Assembly (NCBI RefSeq): GCF_003443655.1
Contig: NZ_CP031941.1
Location: 5,419,001 to 5,483,000, forward strand
DNA: 64,000 bases
Direction of reading: 5' to 3'
From: Nostoc sphaeroides
GTDB taxonomy: Bacteria > Cyanobacteriota > Cyanobacteriia > Cyanobacteriales > Nostocaceae
The stretch's first letter is position 1, and every line of letters starts with the position of its first letter. Made by a program: the position numbers and the translations under genes. The notes under the pieces were generated by a model, which saw only the letters and a program-made list of their open reading frames with translations, was not told where the DNA came from and made no database searches. Positions 52,553 to 61,016 of the stretch are shown here, piece after piece.

Positions 52553-52931
52553 ATACAATATATCTCTTTTCTTACCTCTGCGTTCTCTGCGCCTCTGCGG
52601 TAAGCCTACGTTTAAAAATAACTAGAGTACGAGTTGTTTTGGGGTTTATTCATTTATAAATAATTAATACTATCTCTTGACTTAATTTTATTTTATGAGA
52701 AGTAATAACCAGCGATCGCGCAGCCTTCCCCAATCGCTATCTTCCTTTTTTCTTCAGTATCTTTTATTTATAGTGATAAACTTTACAAAAATTTTATACT
52801 TAGCCACTATGTAACTTCATTTACATGATGTAAGAGATTTAGTACTGTCGAAGGAACAGATTATACTGACTACACTGGTGTTCATTAATAACTAACCCAT
52901 AACAAGTTTTAAACTTAGGTGGAGATGAGCC

Positions 52932-53594
52932 ATGTATTACCAAATTTGGAATTTCTTTCTTAAAGAAGAAAAATACATTTATTGGAAAGAAAAAATAAAA
53001 CTTAACAAAAGTTTTGACAAAGTTACATGGGAAAAGATTATTGATTTTTTGTCGTTAGTAGAGCAAACTTTCCAATTGAAAAGTCAACTAGCAGAAACCG
53101 ATAGCCTTGAGCCATTTCTGAAGTTAGCAACAGACAATGGTTACAATTTGACGGCAGAAGAACTTGGCTGGTTTCTTGTGACGAGAAGACAGATTTGGGA
53201 TCTTTTTGATTTGGCACAAAAAATGCCATCTCTTAAAGAAGAATTGCTCATAGCTAAAGATCCGCAGCAGTTCGTCAAAATAGCAGCCGAAAATAACTAT
53301 TACTTTTCTGTAGAAGAGTTAGCTTGGTTGTTAATTGAAATCAAATCATCGTCAGAATTAGTGTCCATCAACAATAGTGTTGGGGAGATTCTCACAGGTT
53401 CAAACTACGGCAGAATTGAAATAGGATACTGGATTTGGCTAGCAGAAGACTGGGGAATTGTCCCAGCATTCTGTCATCGAGAGAAGCCGGGTAATTTATT
53501 ATCTGGAGATACCAACAATCCTTTTTTACTCGATCGCTGTTTCCTACCCAAGAGCTATTTTAATCAACGCCTCTTGGTAAGTAGTAATTCATAA
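52932..53594 (+). CDS. Protein with two tandem Nif11-like domains
   Basis: 220 residues. Two copies of a Nif11-type helical domain: about 39-82 (FLSLVEQTFQLKSQLAETDS, FLKLATDNGYNLTAEELGWF) and about 93-138 (LFDLAQKMPSLKEELLIAKD, FVKIAAENNYYFSVEELAWL). The Nif11 fold is known from nitrogen-fixation loci and as leader of nitrile-hydratase-type RiPP precursors; no GG/GA cleavage site and core peptide is evident, so a RiPP precursor role is unlikely here. The last ~60 residues (WIWLAEDWGIVPAFCHREKP) are unassigned. A ggtggagatgagcc ribosome site precedes the ATG. Confidence 0.8.
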   Translation: MYYQIWNFFLKEEKYIYWKEKIKLNKSFDKVTWEKIIDFLSLVEQTFQLKSQLAETDSLEPFLKLATDNGYNLTAEELGWFLVTRRQIWDLFDLAQKMPSLKEELLIAKDPQQFVKIAAENNYYFSVEELAWLLIEIKSSSELVSINNSVGEILTGSNYGRIEIGYWIWLAEDWGIVPAFCHREKPGNLLSGDTNNPFLLDRCFLPKSYFNQRLLVSSNS

Positions 53595-54291
53595 TTCGTA
53601 ATTCGTAATTCGTAATTCGTAATTAAAAGGATTTTTAAAAGACAATACGTTCAGTTAAGCATTTTTTCCTTCTCTTCCTTTGCGTTCTTTGCGGTAGCCA
53701 GAGGGCAAGCCCTCTGTCTTGGTGCAGTAGCTTATGGGGAAACAAACTCCCAACTTTTGGAGACGCTTTGCGTTGGCGGAAGCCTCTCCCAATGTGAGAA
53801 GACCGCGCTGCTTCACCGCTTTGCATCTACGTTAAAAAAATTGACTTTGACAAAGAGTTAAGCCTTAACCCAAGCATATCGTTTTAAAACATGCTCTTAA
53901 ACCTCATCTAAGTTGAGAACCATAGGTAGTCGGACAAAAATATTTACAGTCATTGCGAGCGTTCGCGCAGCGTCTCGTAGAGAAGCGAAGCAATCCCAGC
54001 CCTTGCGATTGCTTCATTCCGCTTCGCTCCATTCGCAATGACATTGTGTAATTAATTCTGTCTGACTACTTAGTTTTCGCCCTCACCCTAAATCCCTCTC
54101 CCAGATATGGGAGAGGGACTTTGAAATTCTAGCTCCCCGAATCCCAGATATGGGGGATAGGTTGGGGGATGAGGGCAAATCCTTTTCATCAGAGAAGAAC
54201 TACAGGTTTCAAGATAGACGTGGTTTAATTACGAATTACGAATTACGAATTACGAATTACGAATTACGAATTATGAATTACGAATTATATA
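53595..54291. other. Repeat-dense intergenic region
   Basis: ATTCGTA heptamers at 53589-53625, a gcctctgtcttggtgcag-type repeat (53700-53830), a REP hairpin cattgcgagcgttcgcg ... gcttcgctccattcgc (53950-54045), a ctcacccta/gggattt tract and inverted heptamers at 54230-54285. No gene supported. Confidence 0.6.
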
Positions 54292-54339
54292 GTGAAGCAT
54301 CCTAGATGGAAGATAAAACCTCTATCTAGGATGCTTCAC
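54292..54339. terminator. Long perfect hairpin after pgi
   Basis: 16-bp perfect stem GTGAAGCATCCTAGAT / ATCTAGGATGCTTCAC with a 16-base loop, 60 bases downstream of the pgi stop. T runs on either side are weak, so it may be a REP hairpin as much as a terminator. Confidence 0.5.
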
Positions 54340-54399
54340 AATAAAAATTGTTGCTGATACAACAATTAGGGAAAAAATGTGATATGTAGACTAGAGCTA

Positions 54400-55986
54400 T
54401 CAGCTAGCAGAAACGGTTAAACTGCCTGGTTTCTGAAGATCACCTTGCAAAACCACACCTCGCTGATTGGCATGGATATGACGCAAAATCTTGTAAATTG
54501 CCTCAACTTGTTCTGATGCGCCTGCTTTCTCTGCGAGTTCATCAAGAGAAATAGGAGCTTTTTCTTTTTGCAGCACTGCTAACACTCGTGTTTGCAAATC
54601 TAGAATGGAGGCGGCTGCTTTTTTACCAGCTTCTACGCCTGGTTGATGGTAGGCGTTGACGTTGACTAAGCTAGCGTATAAACCAACAGCACGTTCATAC
54701 AAAGCAATTAATGCCCCTACAGTTCGGGGGTTAACTTGGGGAATGGTGACTGTAATCGAATCGCGGTGATTTTCATAAAGCGCTTGTCGGGTTCCTTGGA
54801 GAAAACCGGAAAGATAATCGCCTGATGTAACTCCTGGATCTATTTCAGTAGATGGCCCCTGACGATCTTCCAACACTTCGATGAAGGTAGCAAAGAAATT
54901 CGCTACACCCTCACGCAACTGCTGAACGTAAGCGTGTTGATCTGTTGAGCCTTTGTTGCCATAAACGGCGATACCTTGATAGACAACATTGCCGTCTAAG
55001 TCTTTTTCCTTGCCCAAGGATTCCATCACCAGCTGTTGCAAATAGCGACTGAATAAAAATAAGCTGTCCTTGTAAGGTAGGACAACCATATCTTTTTCGC
55101 CCTTTCCGTTACCAGCAAAGTACCAAGACAAAGCAAGTAACGCTGCTGGGTTATTTTTCACATCTGGGACGCGGGTAGCGTCATCCATTTCTTTTGCGCC
55201 ATCTAGGATGGCGTGAACATCAATGCCCTGCAATGCGGCTGGTACTAGCCCCACAGCAGACATTTCTGAGGTGCGTCCTCCTACCCAGTCATACATGGGA
55301 AATCTGGCCAGCCAACCTTCGTCTTTGGCCAGTTTATCGAGGTTGCTGTCAACGCTGGTAATTGCTACCGCATATTGAGCAAATTCCAAATTGTGTCCGG
55401 CGTAGGCTTTTTTAACTTCAATCATGCCGTTACGAGGTTCCGGCGTTCCTCCAGATTTGGAGATTACCAAAACCAAAGTGCTGGCGAGGCTATTTCGTAG
55501 ATGATTGATAACGCGATCGATACCTGCTGGATCGTTATTATCGATAAAGTGAAGTTTCAGGGGTGGGAAATCAGGAGCGAGAGCTTCCGCGACGAATTGG
55601 GGGCCGAGAGCAGAACCACCAATGCCAATAGAGATAATATCCGTAAAGCGGCTTGCTCTGGGAGGATGAATAGCACCTGTTTGGACTTTTTCCGCAAAGG
55701 CTTCGATTTGTTCTAAAGTTTGGACAATTTCTTGTGTAAGTTCTGGAGCTGGCGCTAAATCAGGATTTCGCAGCCAGTAGTGTCCAACCATGCGATTCTC
55801 GTCGGGATTTGCGATCGCACCTTTCTCCAGTTCAGCCATATCCGCAAACGCCTTGTCAAACTTCGGCCGCAACGAATCCACAAAGGCATCATCGAACCGC
55901 ATTCGACTCACATCTAAGTAAAGTCCTAATCCCTCGTGGAAATATAACCAGTTTTGGTATCTTTGCCAAAGTGCCCTAGCATCCAT
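54400..55986 (-). CDS. pgi: Glucose-6-phosphate isomerase
   Basis: 528-residue sugar isomerase joining glycolysis, the Calvin cycle and the oxidative pentose phosphate pathway. Family blocks: SIGIGGSALGPQFVAEAL, LHFIDNNDPAGIDRV, VLVISKSGGTPEPRNGM, DWVGGRTSEMSAVGLVPA and GDYLSGFLQGTRQALYENH. The last ~60 residues are the usual cyanobacterial helical C-terminus. Complete with ATG start. It is a single gene; the upstream toxin-antitoxin pair on the same strand is unrelated. Confidence 0.96.
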   Translation of the reverse strand: MDARALWQRYQNWLYFHEGLGLYLDVSRMRFDDAFVDSLRPKFDKAFADMAELEKGAIANPDENRMVGHYWLRNPDLAPAPELTQEIVQTLEQIEAFAEKVQTGAIHPPRASRFTDIISIGIGGSALGPQFVAEALAPDFPPLKLHFIDNNDPAGIDRVINHLRNSLASTLVLVISKSGGTPEPRNGMIEVKKAYAGHNLEFAQYAVAITSVDSNLDKLAKDEGWLARFPMYDWVGGRTSEMSAVGLVPAALQGIDVHAILDGAKEMDDATRVPDVKNNPAALLALSWYFAGNGKGEKDMVVLPYKDSLFLFSRYLQQLVMESLGKEKDLDGNVVYQGIAVYGNKGSTDQHAYVQQLREGVANFFATFIEVLEDRQGPSTEIDPGVTSGDYLSGFLQGTRQALYENHRDSITVTIPQVNPRTVGALIALYERAVGLYASLVNVNAYHQPGVEAGKKAAASILDLQTRVLAVLQKEKAPISLDELAEKAGASEQVEAIYKILRHIHANQRGVVLQGDLQKPGSLTVSAS

Positions 55987-56097
55987 AGGGAAATCTCAAA
56001 TAAAGTGTTTTTCAAAACCAGTTTAATGTAAGGTTATAGCGATCCCTGCCTAGCATTATACAGTTTACAGTTTTAAGTGTTCCCTTGACTCTTGACT

Positions 56098-56355
56098 TTA
56101 AACATCTGGCATAGGGATGACACGCAGAAATTTCACAATCTCACCCCTGATTTCTATACCAATCAGGTAATTATCCAGGGTAAAACGGTGAAAAATGCCT
56201 TCACGATCAAGCTGTCGTAGTTCTTTTAAATCGCTCAACTGCCACTTTTGGGCTAACTCAATAAAGACAAAATCATACACCTGCTCGTAGGCGGCAGGTT
56301 CTAAATTCTTCAGGTCTAGCAAAAAAGACCTTGCATAGCGCATTTCCAGACTCAC
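56098..56355 (-). CDS. RelE/ParE-type toxin
   Basis: 85 residues of the RelE/ParE barrel: MRYARSFLLDLKNLEPAAYE at the N-terminus, then LKELRQLDREGIFHRFTLDN and the C-terminal strands YLIGIEIRGEIVKFLRVIP. RelE-type members cleave mRNA in the ribosomal A site; ParE-type members act on gyrase. It follows its presumed antitoxin by 52 bases on the minus strand. Fold is likely; target is unknown. Confidence 0.75.
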   Translation of the reverse strand: MSLEMRYARSFLLDLKNLEPAAYEQVYDFVFIELAQKWQLSDLKELRQLDREGIFHRFTLDNYLIGIEIRGEIVKFLRVIPMPDV

Positions 56356-56407
56356 TAGGCGTTACCTTAACCAAACTTGAGGGGCCAGAAAAGAAAGCGC
56401 TGCTGAA

Positions 56408-56605
56408 TTAGAAAAACATCAACAGTCTTACCGCTTCTTCATGGGTTAAGATATCCCACGGTTGCTGCGATCGCTTGACTTCTTGTATCGCTTTGAGCAT
56501 ATAAAAGTCGTAATGTAAAGCTTCGAGAACGTCCCAAATGTCTTGCAAATCGTCATCACCTAACTGCTCGATTAAGTGATGCATTCTCAGTCGCAGCAAA
56601 TTCAT
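56408..56605 (-). CDS. Antitoxin of the RelE-type pair
   Basis: 65 residues, helical: LLRLRMHHLIEQLGDDDLQD, IWDVLEALHYDFYMLKAIQE, then HEEAVRLLMFF. The position directly upstream of a RelE/ParE-type toxin, the size and the absence of other motifs fit an antitoxin. The N-terminal segment resembles the family of small cyanobacterial antitoxins that begin with an LRxxLHxLIxxL pattern. A DNA-binding fold is not obvious. Confidence rests on the pairing. Confidence 0.65.
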   Translation of the reverse strand: MNLLRLRMHHLIEQLGDDDLQDIWDVLEALHYDFYMLKAIQEVKRSQQPWDILTHEEAVRLLMFF

Positions 56606-56834
56606 ACGTCAATTATTCCCTACCAGCAAACACCAACAATAAATAGTATTCCCATAAAATTAGCTCCGCTCAAGCTACGCTAAAATTTATTCGCAAGGGG
56701 CAGAGAAGTTTCTGGGAACTCGAAAATTGAGCCTCTGAACTCGAATGTTGAGCCTTTTACAGCAGATTGCGCTCTAATCGAATACACGTAGAGACGTAGC
56801 TTTTCTTCGTCTCTACAAGGTTTTGGGTTTTATA

Positions 56835-56941
56835 TATAGCGGTTCCCATTCAGATGCGGTACAACATTCTATCACGAGGTGTAAGGGCACGGCAGTGCCG
56901 TGCCCCTACGGGTGTACCTCACGTAAACGAGAACCGCTATA
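56835..56941. repeat. TATAGC-ended palindromic MITE, copy D
   Basis: 107 bp: tatagcggttcccattcaga ... cgtaaacgagaaccgctata with the ggcacggcagtgccgtgcc centre; both ends intact. Confidence 0.9.
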
Positions 56942-56980
56942 TGTACTTCATTTACCTGAAATCTGCTGTAACTCGACTTA

Positions 56981-57122
56981 GGGACTTCCAAATAAAAAAA
57001 TATTCCATTGCTATTGTTCACTGTTGACCGTTGACGGTTCACGAGTTTTCAGTCAACAGTCAACAGTCAACAGTCAACAGTCAACGACTTGAATGTGGAA
57101 TAATTTATTTTTTGGAGTTCCC
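56981..57122. repeat. GGGACTTCC-ended MITE with five CAGTCAA heptamers inside
   Basis: Ends gggacttccaaataaaaaaa and ttattttttggagttccc, as in the 27931 copy. The array at 57050-57084 has five CAGTCAA units instead of 13, so the heptamer number changes within the element. Confidence 0.85.
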
Positions 57123-57289
57123 TTAAGTCCTCTCAAGAGGACTAAACTCGATTACTAGCTGGTATCCATGAGAGTCTACTTAAGTGGACTTAGGCTAAAA
57201 GCCTGTGAAATTTATTTCTTGGCGGGAGATTGAGCAGGTGCAAGATGTCCACCCTACAAGATTGGATAATTTATTTGTTAGAAATTCCT

Positions 57290-57411
57290 AACTCCCAACT
57301 CCCAACTCCTAACTCCTAACTCCCAACTCCCAACTCCCAACTCCCAACTCCTAACTCCTCACTCCTAACTCCCAACTCCCAACTCCTAACTCCTAACTCC
57401 TAACTCCTTAA
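57290..57411. repeat. AACTCCC/AACTCCT heptamer STRR abutting the livM-like start codon
   Basis: About 17 units of AACTCCC, AACTCCT or CACTCCT that end four bases before the ATG at 57413. No ribosome-binding site other than the repeat-derived taactcctt can be seen. Confidence 0.9.
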
Positions 57412-57412
57412 A

Positions 57413-58546
57413 ATGGTTGACTATCTCATTTTCTTAGCAATTTCTACAGCACTTTTTGCTCTATTCGCACTAGGACTCAATTTACAGTGGGGCTTTACGG
57501 GGTTAATTAACTTTGGTCATATTGCTTTCATGACTCTGGGAGCATATACAACCGTATTGTTAAGCTTAAAGGGCGTACCCCTACTGATATCGGCAGTAGC
57601 TGGCGCAATTGTCGCCGCCTTGTTAGGTTTGGTAATTGGTTTTGCAACTCTCCGCTTGCGAGAAGATTATCTGTCAATTGTCACTATTGGTACAGGGGAA
57701 TTAATTCGTTTGGTGGTGAATAATCAGGAATTACCTGTGGGTGACACCTGGATTTCTGGGGCGTTTGGTGTGCAAAGTTATTCTATACCCCTATCCACAG
57801 AGCCGAATTTGTTTGTCAGATTAGGAATGATTGGGATTTTAACACTGCTAGCTGCTATAACTTTCTTTACGTTATGGCGATGGATTCGTACTACCCAAAT
57901 ATCTCGGACTACTGATTTAGCTAAAAGGACAACTAACAAACAAGAATTTGCGTCGCGTTTGGGTGTAGGAATTGTGTTAGCTGTTTTGGCAGCAGCGATT
58001 TATATTTCTGGGGTAATTGGATTATATAATTACAACCCAAAAGCGGGTTTAATGCTGGTATTGCTGTTGGTTTTAGCATTTGTATACTGGCGCTTAGAAA
58101 TTTTGGTGCGATCGCCTTGGGGTAGAATTCTCAAAGCCATCCGTGAAGATGAAGAAATTCCCAAGGCGCTGGGAAAAAATGTCTTTTGGTATAAATTACA
58201 ATCTCTCATGTTAGGGGGTGCGATCGCAGGTATCGCTGGTGCTTTCTTCGCTTGGCAACTGGGCGCTATTTACCCTGATAACTTTCAACCTCAAATCACC
58301 TTTGACACTTGGATTATGGTGATTTTAGGTGGTTCTGGTAATAACGTTGGCACAATCTTAGGTGCGGTAATTTTCTTTGCTTACGATGCACTCACGCGAG
58401 AAGTCTTACCCAGAATCGTCCCCCTTGATGAAGCCCGTTTGGGTGCATTTCGGATCATGGTAATCGGACTAATTTTGATGGTACTGATGATTTGGCGTCC
58501 TCAAGGTATCTTAGGGAAAAAGGAGGAACTTACTCTTGGTAAATGA
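57413..58546 (+). CDS. livM: Branched-chain/neutral amino-acid ABC transporter permease (LivM type)
   Basis: 377-residue membrane permease. It shows LGLNLQWGFTGLINFGHIAF near the N-terminus and the permease signature GGAIAGIAGAFFAWQLGAIY towards the C-terminus, with about nine helices. The family imports branched-chain or neutral amino acids; in heterocystous cyanobacteria the homologous Nat system (NatABCDE) takes up neutral amino acids. It is coupled to the ATPase gene by an 11-base overlap. The upstream sequence is a heptamer array. Genes for a second permease, a second ATPase and a binding protein are not in the window. Confidence 0.87.
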   Translation: MVDYLIFLAISTALFALFALGLNLQWGFTGLINFGHIAFMTLGAYTTVLLSLKGVPLLISAVAGAIVAALLGLVIGFATLRLREDYLSIVTIGTGELIRLVVNNQELPVGDTWISGAFGVQSYSIPLSTEPNLFVRLGMIGILTLLAAITFFTLWRWIRTTQISRTTDLAKRTTNKQEFASRLGVGIVLAVLAAAIYISGVIGLYNYNPKAGLMLVLLLVLAFVYWRLEILVRSPWGRILKAIREDEEIPKALGKNVFWYKLQSLMLGGAIAGIAGAFFAWQLGAIYPDNFQPQITFDTWIMVILGGSGNNVGTILGAVIFFAYDALTREVLPRIVPLDEARLGAFRIMVIGLILMVLMIWRPQGILGKKEELTLGK

Positions 58547-59318
58547 CTATTCATCGCCACTTCCACTTTTGGCAGCCACTGGACTTTCTAAAAGCTTTGG
58601 TGGTATCAAAGCAGTTAATGAGGCGAAAATCGAAGTTGCTAAAGGCAGCATTACGGGCTTGATTGGCCCCAATGGTGCTGGTAAAACCACTTTATTTAAC
58701 TTACTCTCAAACTTCATTCGCCCAGATAAGGGACGAGTCATTTTTGACGGCGAACCGATTCACAAATTACAACCATATCAAATCGCCCAACAGGGAGTAA
58801 TCCGCACTTTTCAGGTTGCACGGACTCTCTCGCGGTTGTCGGTGTTAGAAAATATGCTGCTGGCGGCGCAAAAACAAACGGGTGAAAATTTTTGGCAAGT
58901 GCAATTGCAACCGCATATCGTCGCTAAGGAAGAAAAGGAACTCGAAGAACGGGCAATGTTTCTATTAGAATCAGTGGGCTTGGCAAAAAAAGCACACGAT
59001 TATGCTGGTGGCTTGTCTGGTGGGCAACGCAAACTGCTGGAAATGGGGCGGGCGTTGATGACTAATCCCAAGTTAATTTTGTTGGATGAACCGGCTGCTG
59101 GTGTGAATCCAAAACTGATTGATGATATTTGCGATCGCATTATCACTTGGAACCGTCAAGATAACATGACTTTTTTGATTATCGAACACAATATGGATGT
59201 GATTATGTCATTGTGCGATCGCGTTTGGGTACTTGCCGAAGGGCAGAATTTAGCTGACGGGACACCCACAGAAATTCAAACTAATCCCAAAGTTCTAGAA
59301 GCTTATTTGGGAAAATAA
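58536..59318 (+). CDS. livG: Amino-acid ABC transporter ATPase (LivG type)
   Basis: 260 residues. Walker A GPNGAGKTT (44-52), Q-loop region VIRTFQVARTLSRLSVLENM, signature LSGGQRKLLEMGRAL, Walker B LILLDEPAAGVNP and the H-loop LIIEHNMDVIM. LivG-type ATPase partner of the permease. The start is a TTG at 58536 inside the livM-like end; no better start is seen upstream. The last 134 bases are repeated, diverged, after hicAB, and a second fragment of a livG homologue lies at 60569-60877. Confidence 0.9.
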   Translation: MVNDYSSPLPLLAATGLSKSFGGIKAVNEAKIEVAKGSITGLIGPNGAGKTTLFNLLSNFIRPDKGRVIFDGEPIHKLQPYQIAQQGVIRTFQVARTLSRLSVLENMLLAAQKQTGENFWQVQLQPHIVAKEEKELEERAMFLLESVGLAKKAHDYAGGLSGGQRKLLEMGRALMTNPKLILLDEPAAGVNPKLIDDICDRIITWNRQDNMTFLIIEHNMDVIMSLCDRVWVLAEGQNLADGTPTEIQTNPKVLEAYLGK

Positions 59319-59329
59319 ACTTATATGAA

Positions 59330-59560
59330 ATGCCCAAGAAAATTAAAGAACTGAAAAGTTTATTACTGCGATCGGGGTTTACCTATAAACCAGCAAAGGG
59401 AAGTCATAGCAAATGGATACATCCAAAATTATCTAAAGCTATTATCATTGCTGGTAAAGATGGTAGTGACGCTAAACTATATTTAGAAAAGCAGGTTAAT
59501 GAAGCACTAGAAGAATTAAATAAGATAGAAGCAGAGGAAAAGGAGGAACCAGAAGCATGA
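59330..59560 (+). CDS. hicA: HicA-type mRNA interferase toxin
   Basis: 76 residues of the double-stranded-RNA-binding-like HicA fold: KKIKELKSLLLRSGFTYKPA then KGSHSKWIHP with the catalytic GSH histidine and a C-terminal helical tail rich in Glu. HicA cleaves mRNA and tmRNA. The stop overlaps the start of hicB by four bases. It begins 11 bases after the livG-like stop, so the pair sits directly behind that gene, and the livG-like tail copy follows hicB. Confidence 0.88.
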   Translation: MPKKIKELKSLLLRSGFTYKPAKGSHSKWIHPKLSKAIIIAGKDGSDAKLYLEKQVNEALEELNKIEAEEKEEPEA

Positions 59561-59781
59561 AATATACAATATTAATTCAATGGTCAAATGAAGATGAATG
59601 TTATGTAGTTTCATTACCTGATTTCCCGGATATTATGCAGCCTTGTACTCATGGAGACACTTATGAGGAGGCTTTGAAAAATGCTCAGGAAGTCTTAGAG
59701 ATGTTAATCGAATCTTACTTAGAAGATGATCAGCCTTTACCAGAACCACAAACATTAGGTAAGTCTTTAAAAGTGGCTTAA
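59557..59781 (+). CDS. hicB: HicB-type antitoxin, compact form
   Basis: 74 residues with the partial RNase H-like HicB fold: YTILIQWSNEDECYVVSLPD, FPDIMQPCTHGDTYEEALKN and AQEVLEMLIESYLEDDQPLP. The usual C-terminal DNA-binding domain is absent, as in many short HicB proteins. It neutralises HicA. Its stop codon is the exact junction to the livG-like tail copy. Confidence 0.88.
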   Translation: MKYTILIQWSNEDECYVVSLPDFPDIMQPCTHGDTYEEALKNAQEVLEMLIESYLEDDQPLPEPQTLGKSLKVA

Positions 59782-59915
59782 ACACAACATGGATGTGATT
59801 ATGTCCTTGTGCGATCGCGTTTGGGTACTTGCTGAAGGACAGAATTTGGCTGACGGTACACCAGCAGAAATTACAAACTAATCCCAAAGTTTTAGAAGCT
59901 TATTTGGGCAAATAA
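59781..59915 (+). pseudogene. Second copy of the livG-like 3' end
   Basis: 135 bp aligning end to end with 59185-59318. Ten substitutions, nine of them synonymous in the livG frame and one Thr to Ala, plus a one-base insertion that breaks the frame. It has no start and begins at the hicB stop codon. It descends from a functional, diverged livG allele rather than from a recent copy of its neighbour. Confidence 0.88.
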
Positions 59916-59968
59916 AACAGGAGTCAGAATTTAGAATATTCTACCCATAAAGGGATAGGGAGCTTTTT

Positions 59969-60544
59969 ATGTCAATGATGACAGTCAGAGATTTAGAGCA
60001 AGTTCAAACAGCTTTTACTGAAGCAGGTTTAGATTACCAGCTGGAACTCGAAAATGGGAAAATTTCAATAATGGGGCCGTCAGACATTGTATCCAGCGAA
60101 ATCAGTAGTCGTCTCATCGCCTTTCTCTTTGCTTGGATAAATCCTCGTCGCTGGGGAAGAGTATTTGATTCCTCTGGCGGTTTCATCATGCCAGATACTA
60201 ACCTCAAAGCACCCGATGTTTCCTTTGTTCGTGCTTCCCGACTTCTCCAAAGTCCTCGTTACTTTGGAGAACTTGTCCCTGACTTGGTGGTAGAAATTAA
60301 ATCTCAGAACGATAAAATAAAACTTATAGCAGCTAAAATTCTGAAATTTATAGAATTAGGAGCGATCGTCGGTATTTTGATTGATCCTGATGAAGAGACA
60401 GTTACAATTTATCGCTCTACAGGCGAACCTACAGTTTTAGAAAATGGCGAGATTTTAACTATACCAGAACTTTTTCCCGGTTGGGAATTGCCCGTTACTG
60501 AATTGTGGCCTCCTATCTTTACCGAGGAAGAAACACAAATTTAG
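59969..60544 (+). CDS. Uma2-family PD-(D/E)XK nuclease-like protein
   Basis: 191 residues of the Uma2 (DUF820) family, very amplified in cyanobacteria and often linked to mobile DNA. Family blocks: YQLELENGKISIMGPSDIVS, GRVFDSSGGFIMPDTNLKAP, DVSFVRASRLL and the nuclease motif PDLVVEIKSQNDK, where Glu-x-Lys completes the active site with the upstream Asp (APDV). The C-terminus is GWELPVTELWPP. It has a plausible gggataggga ribosome site. It lies between the two livG-like fragments. Confidence 0.87.
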   Translation: MSMMTVRDLEQVQTAFTEAGLDYQLELENGKISIMGPSDIVSSEISSRLIAFLFAWINPRRWGRVFDSSGGFIMPDTNLKAPDVSFVRASRLLQSPRYFGELVPDLVVEIKSQNDKIKLIAAKILKFIELGAIVGILIDPDEETVTIYRSTGEPTVLENGEILTIPELFPGWELPVTELWPPIFTEEETQI

Positions 60545-60568
60545 TGAAGGACTTTGGTAGCAACTGAA

Positions 60569-60877
60569 CCGCATTCTCACTTGGAACCGCCAAGACGGGA
60601 TGCAATACTGCGTAGGTTTTGAATATTCGTAGGTTGGGTTGAGGCAATGCGTTACCCAACAAACCCAGGAAAATTTTGGGTTTCGTTCCTCAACCCAACC
60701 TACACATTTCTATTTTTTATGCAAAACCTACGTAGTAAGCTGATGTGCAGCTAAATTGTATAACACGAAAACGTAAAATTATTGTAGTGCGGGCAACATG
60801 AGCGCATCGCATATACAAATTAAATACGCAACAGCTTATTGAGACGCGATGACCTTTTTAATTATTGAACACAATAT
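60569..60877 (+). pseudogene. Broken fragment of a livG homologue, split by an insertion
   Basis: 60569-60602 reads R-I-L-T-W-N-R-Q-D-G-M and 60849-60877 reads M-T-F-L-I-I-E-H-N, matching livG RIITWNRQDNMTFLIIEHN with mainly synonymous changes. Between them (60603-60848) is an insertion holding a GTAGGTTGGGTT element, flanked by agacgggatg and agacgcgatg, a possible imperfect target duplication. The right end is cut by a MITE at ATAT. Confidence 0.75.
60629..60703. repeat. GTAGGTTGGGTT inverted-repeat element
   Basis: 75 bp with ends gtaggttgggttgagg and ctcaacccaacctac, a nearly perfect inverted repeat, inside the disrupted livG fragment. Confidence 0.85.
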
Positions 60878-60920
60878 AGCGGTTCTCGTTTACGTGAGGT
60901 ACACCCGTAGGGGCACGGCA
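60875..60920. repeat. TATAGC-ended MITE, copy E, truncated
   Basis: Left arm only: tatagcggttctcgtttacg to ggggcacggca, then unrelated sequence. It abuts the broken livG fragment. Confidence 0.75.
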
Positions 60921-61016
60921 ATTTAAGTTTGCCGTTACATTTTATAAGTATTTGGGAATATTAAGCTATGAAAGCTTAGAACAGATATCGGATTTTTGAT
61001 ATTTCAACACTCACTT

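Noticed and set aside
53635..53826. Minus-strand frame of 63 codons in the 53.6-54.3 kb gap
   Set aside because: Lies entirely in a dispersed repeat (gcctctgtcttggtgcag type); composition and position give no support for a gene.
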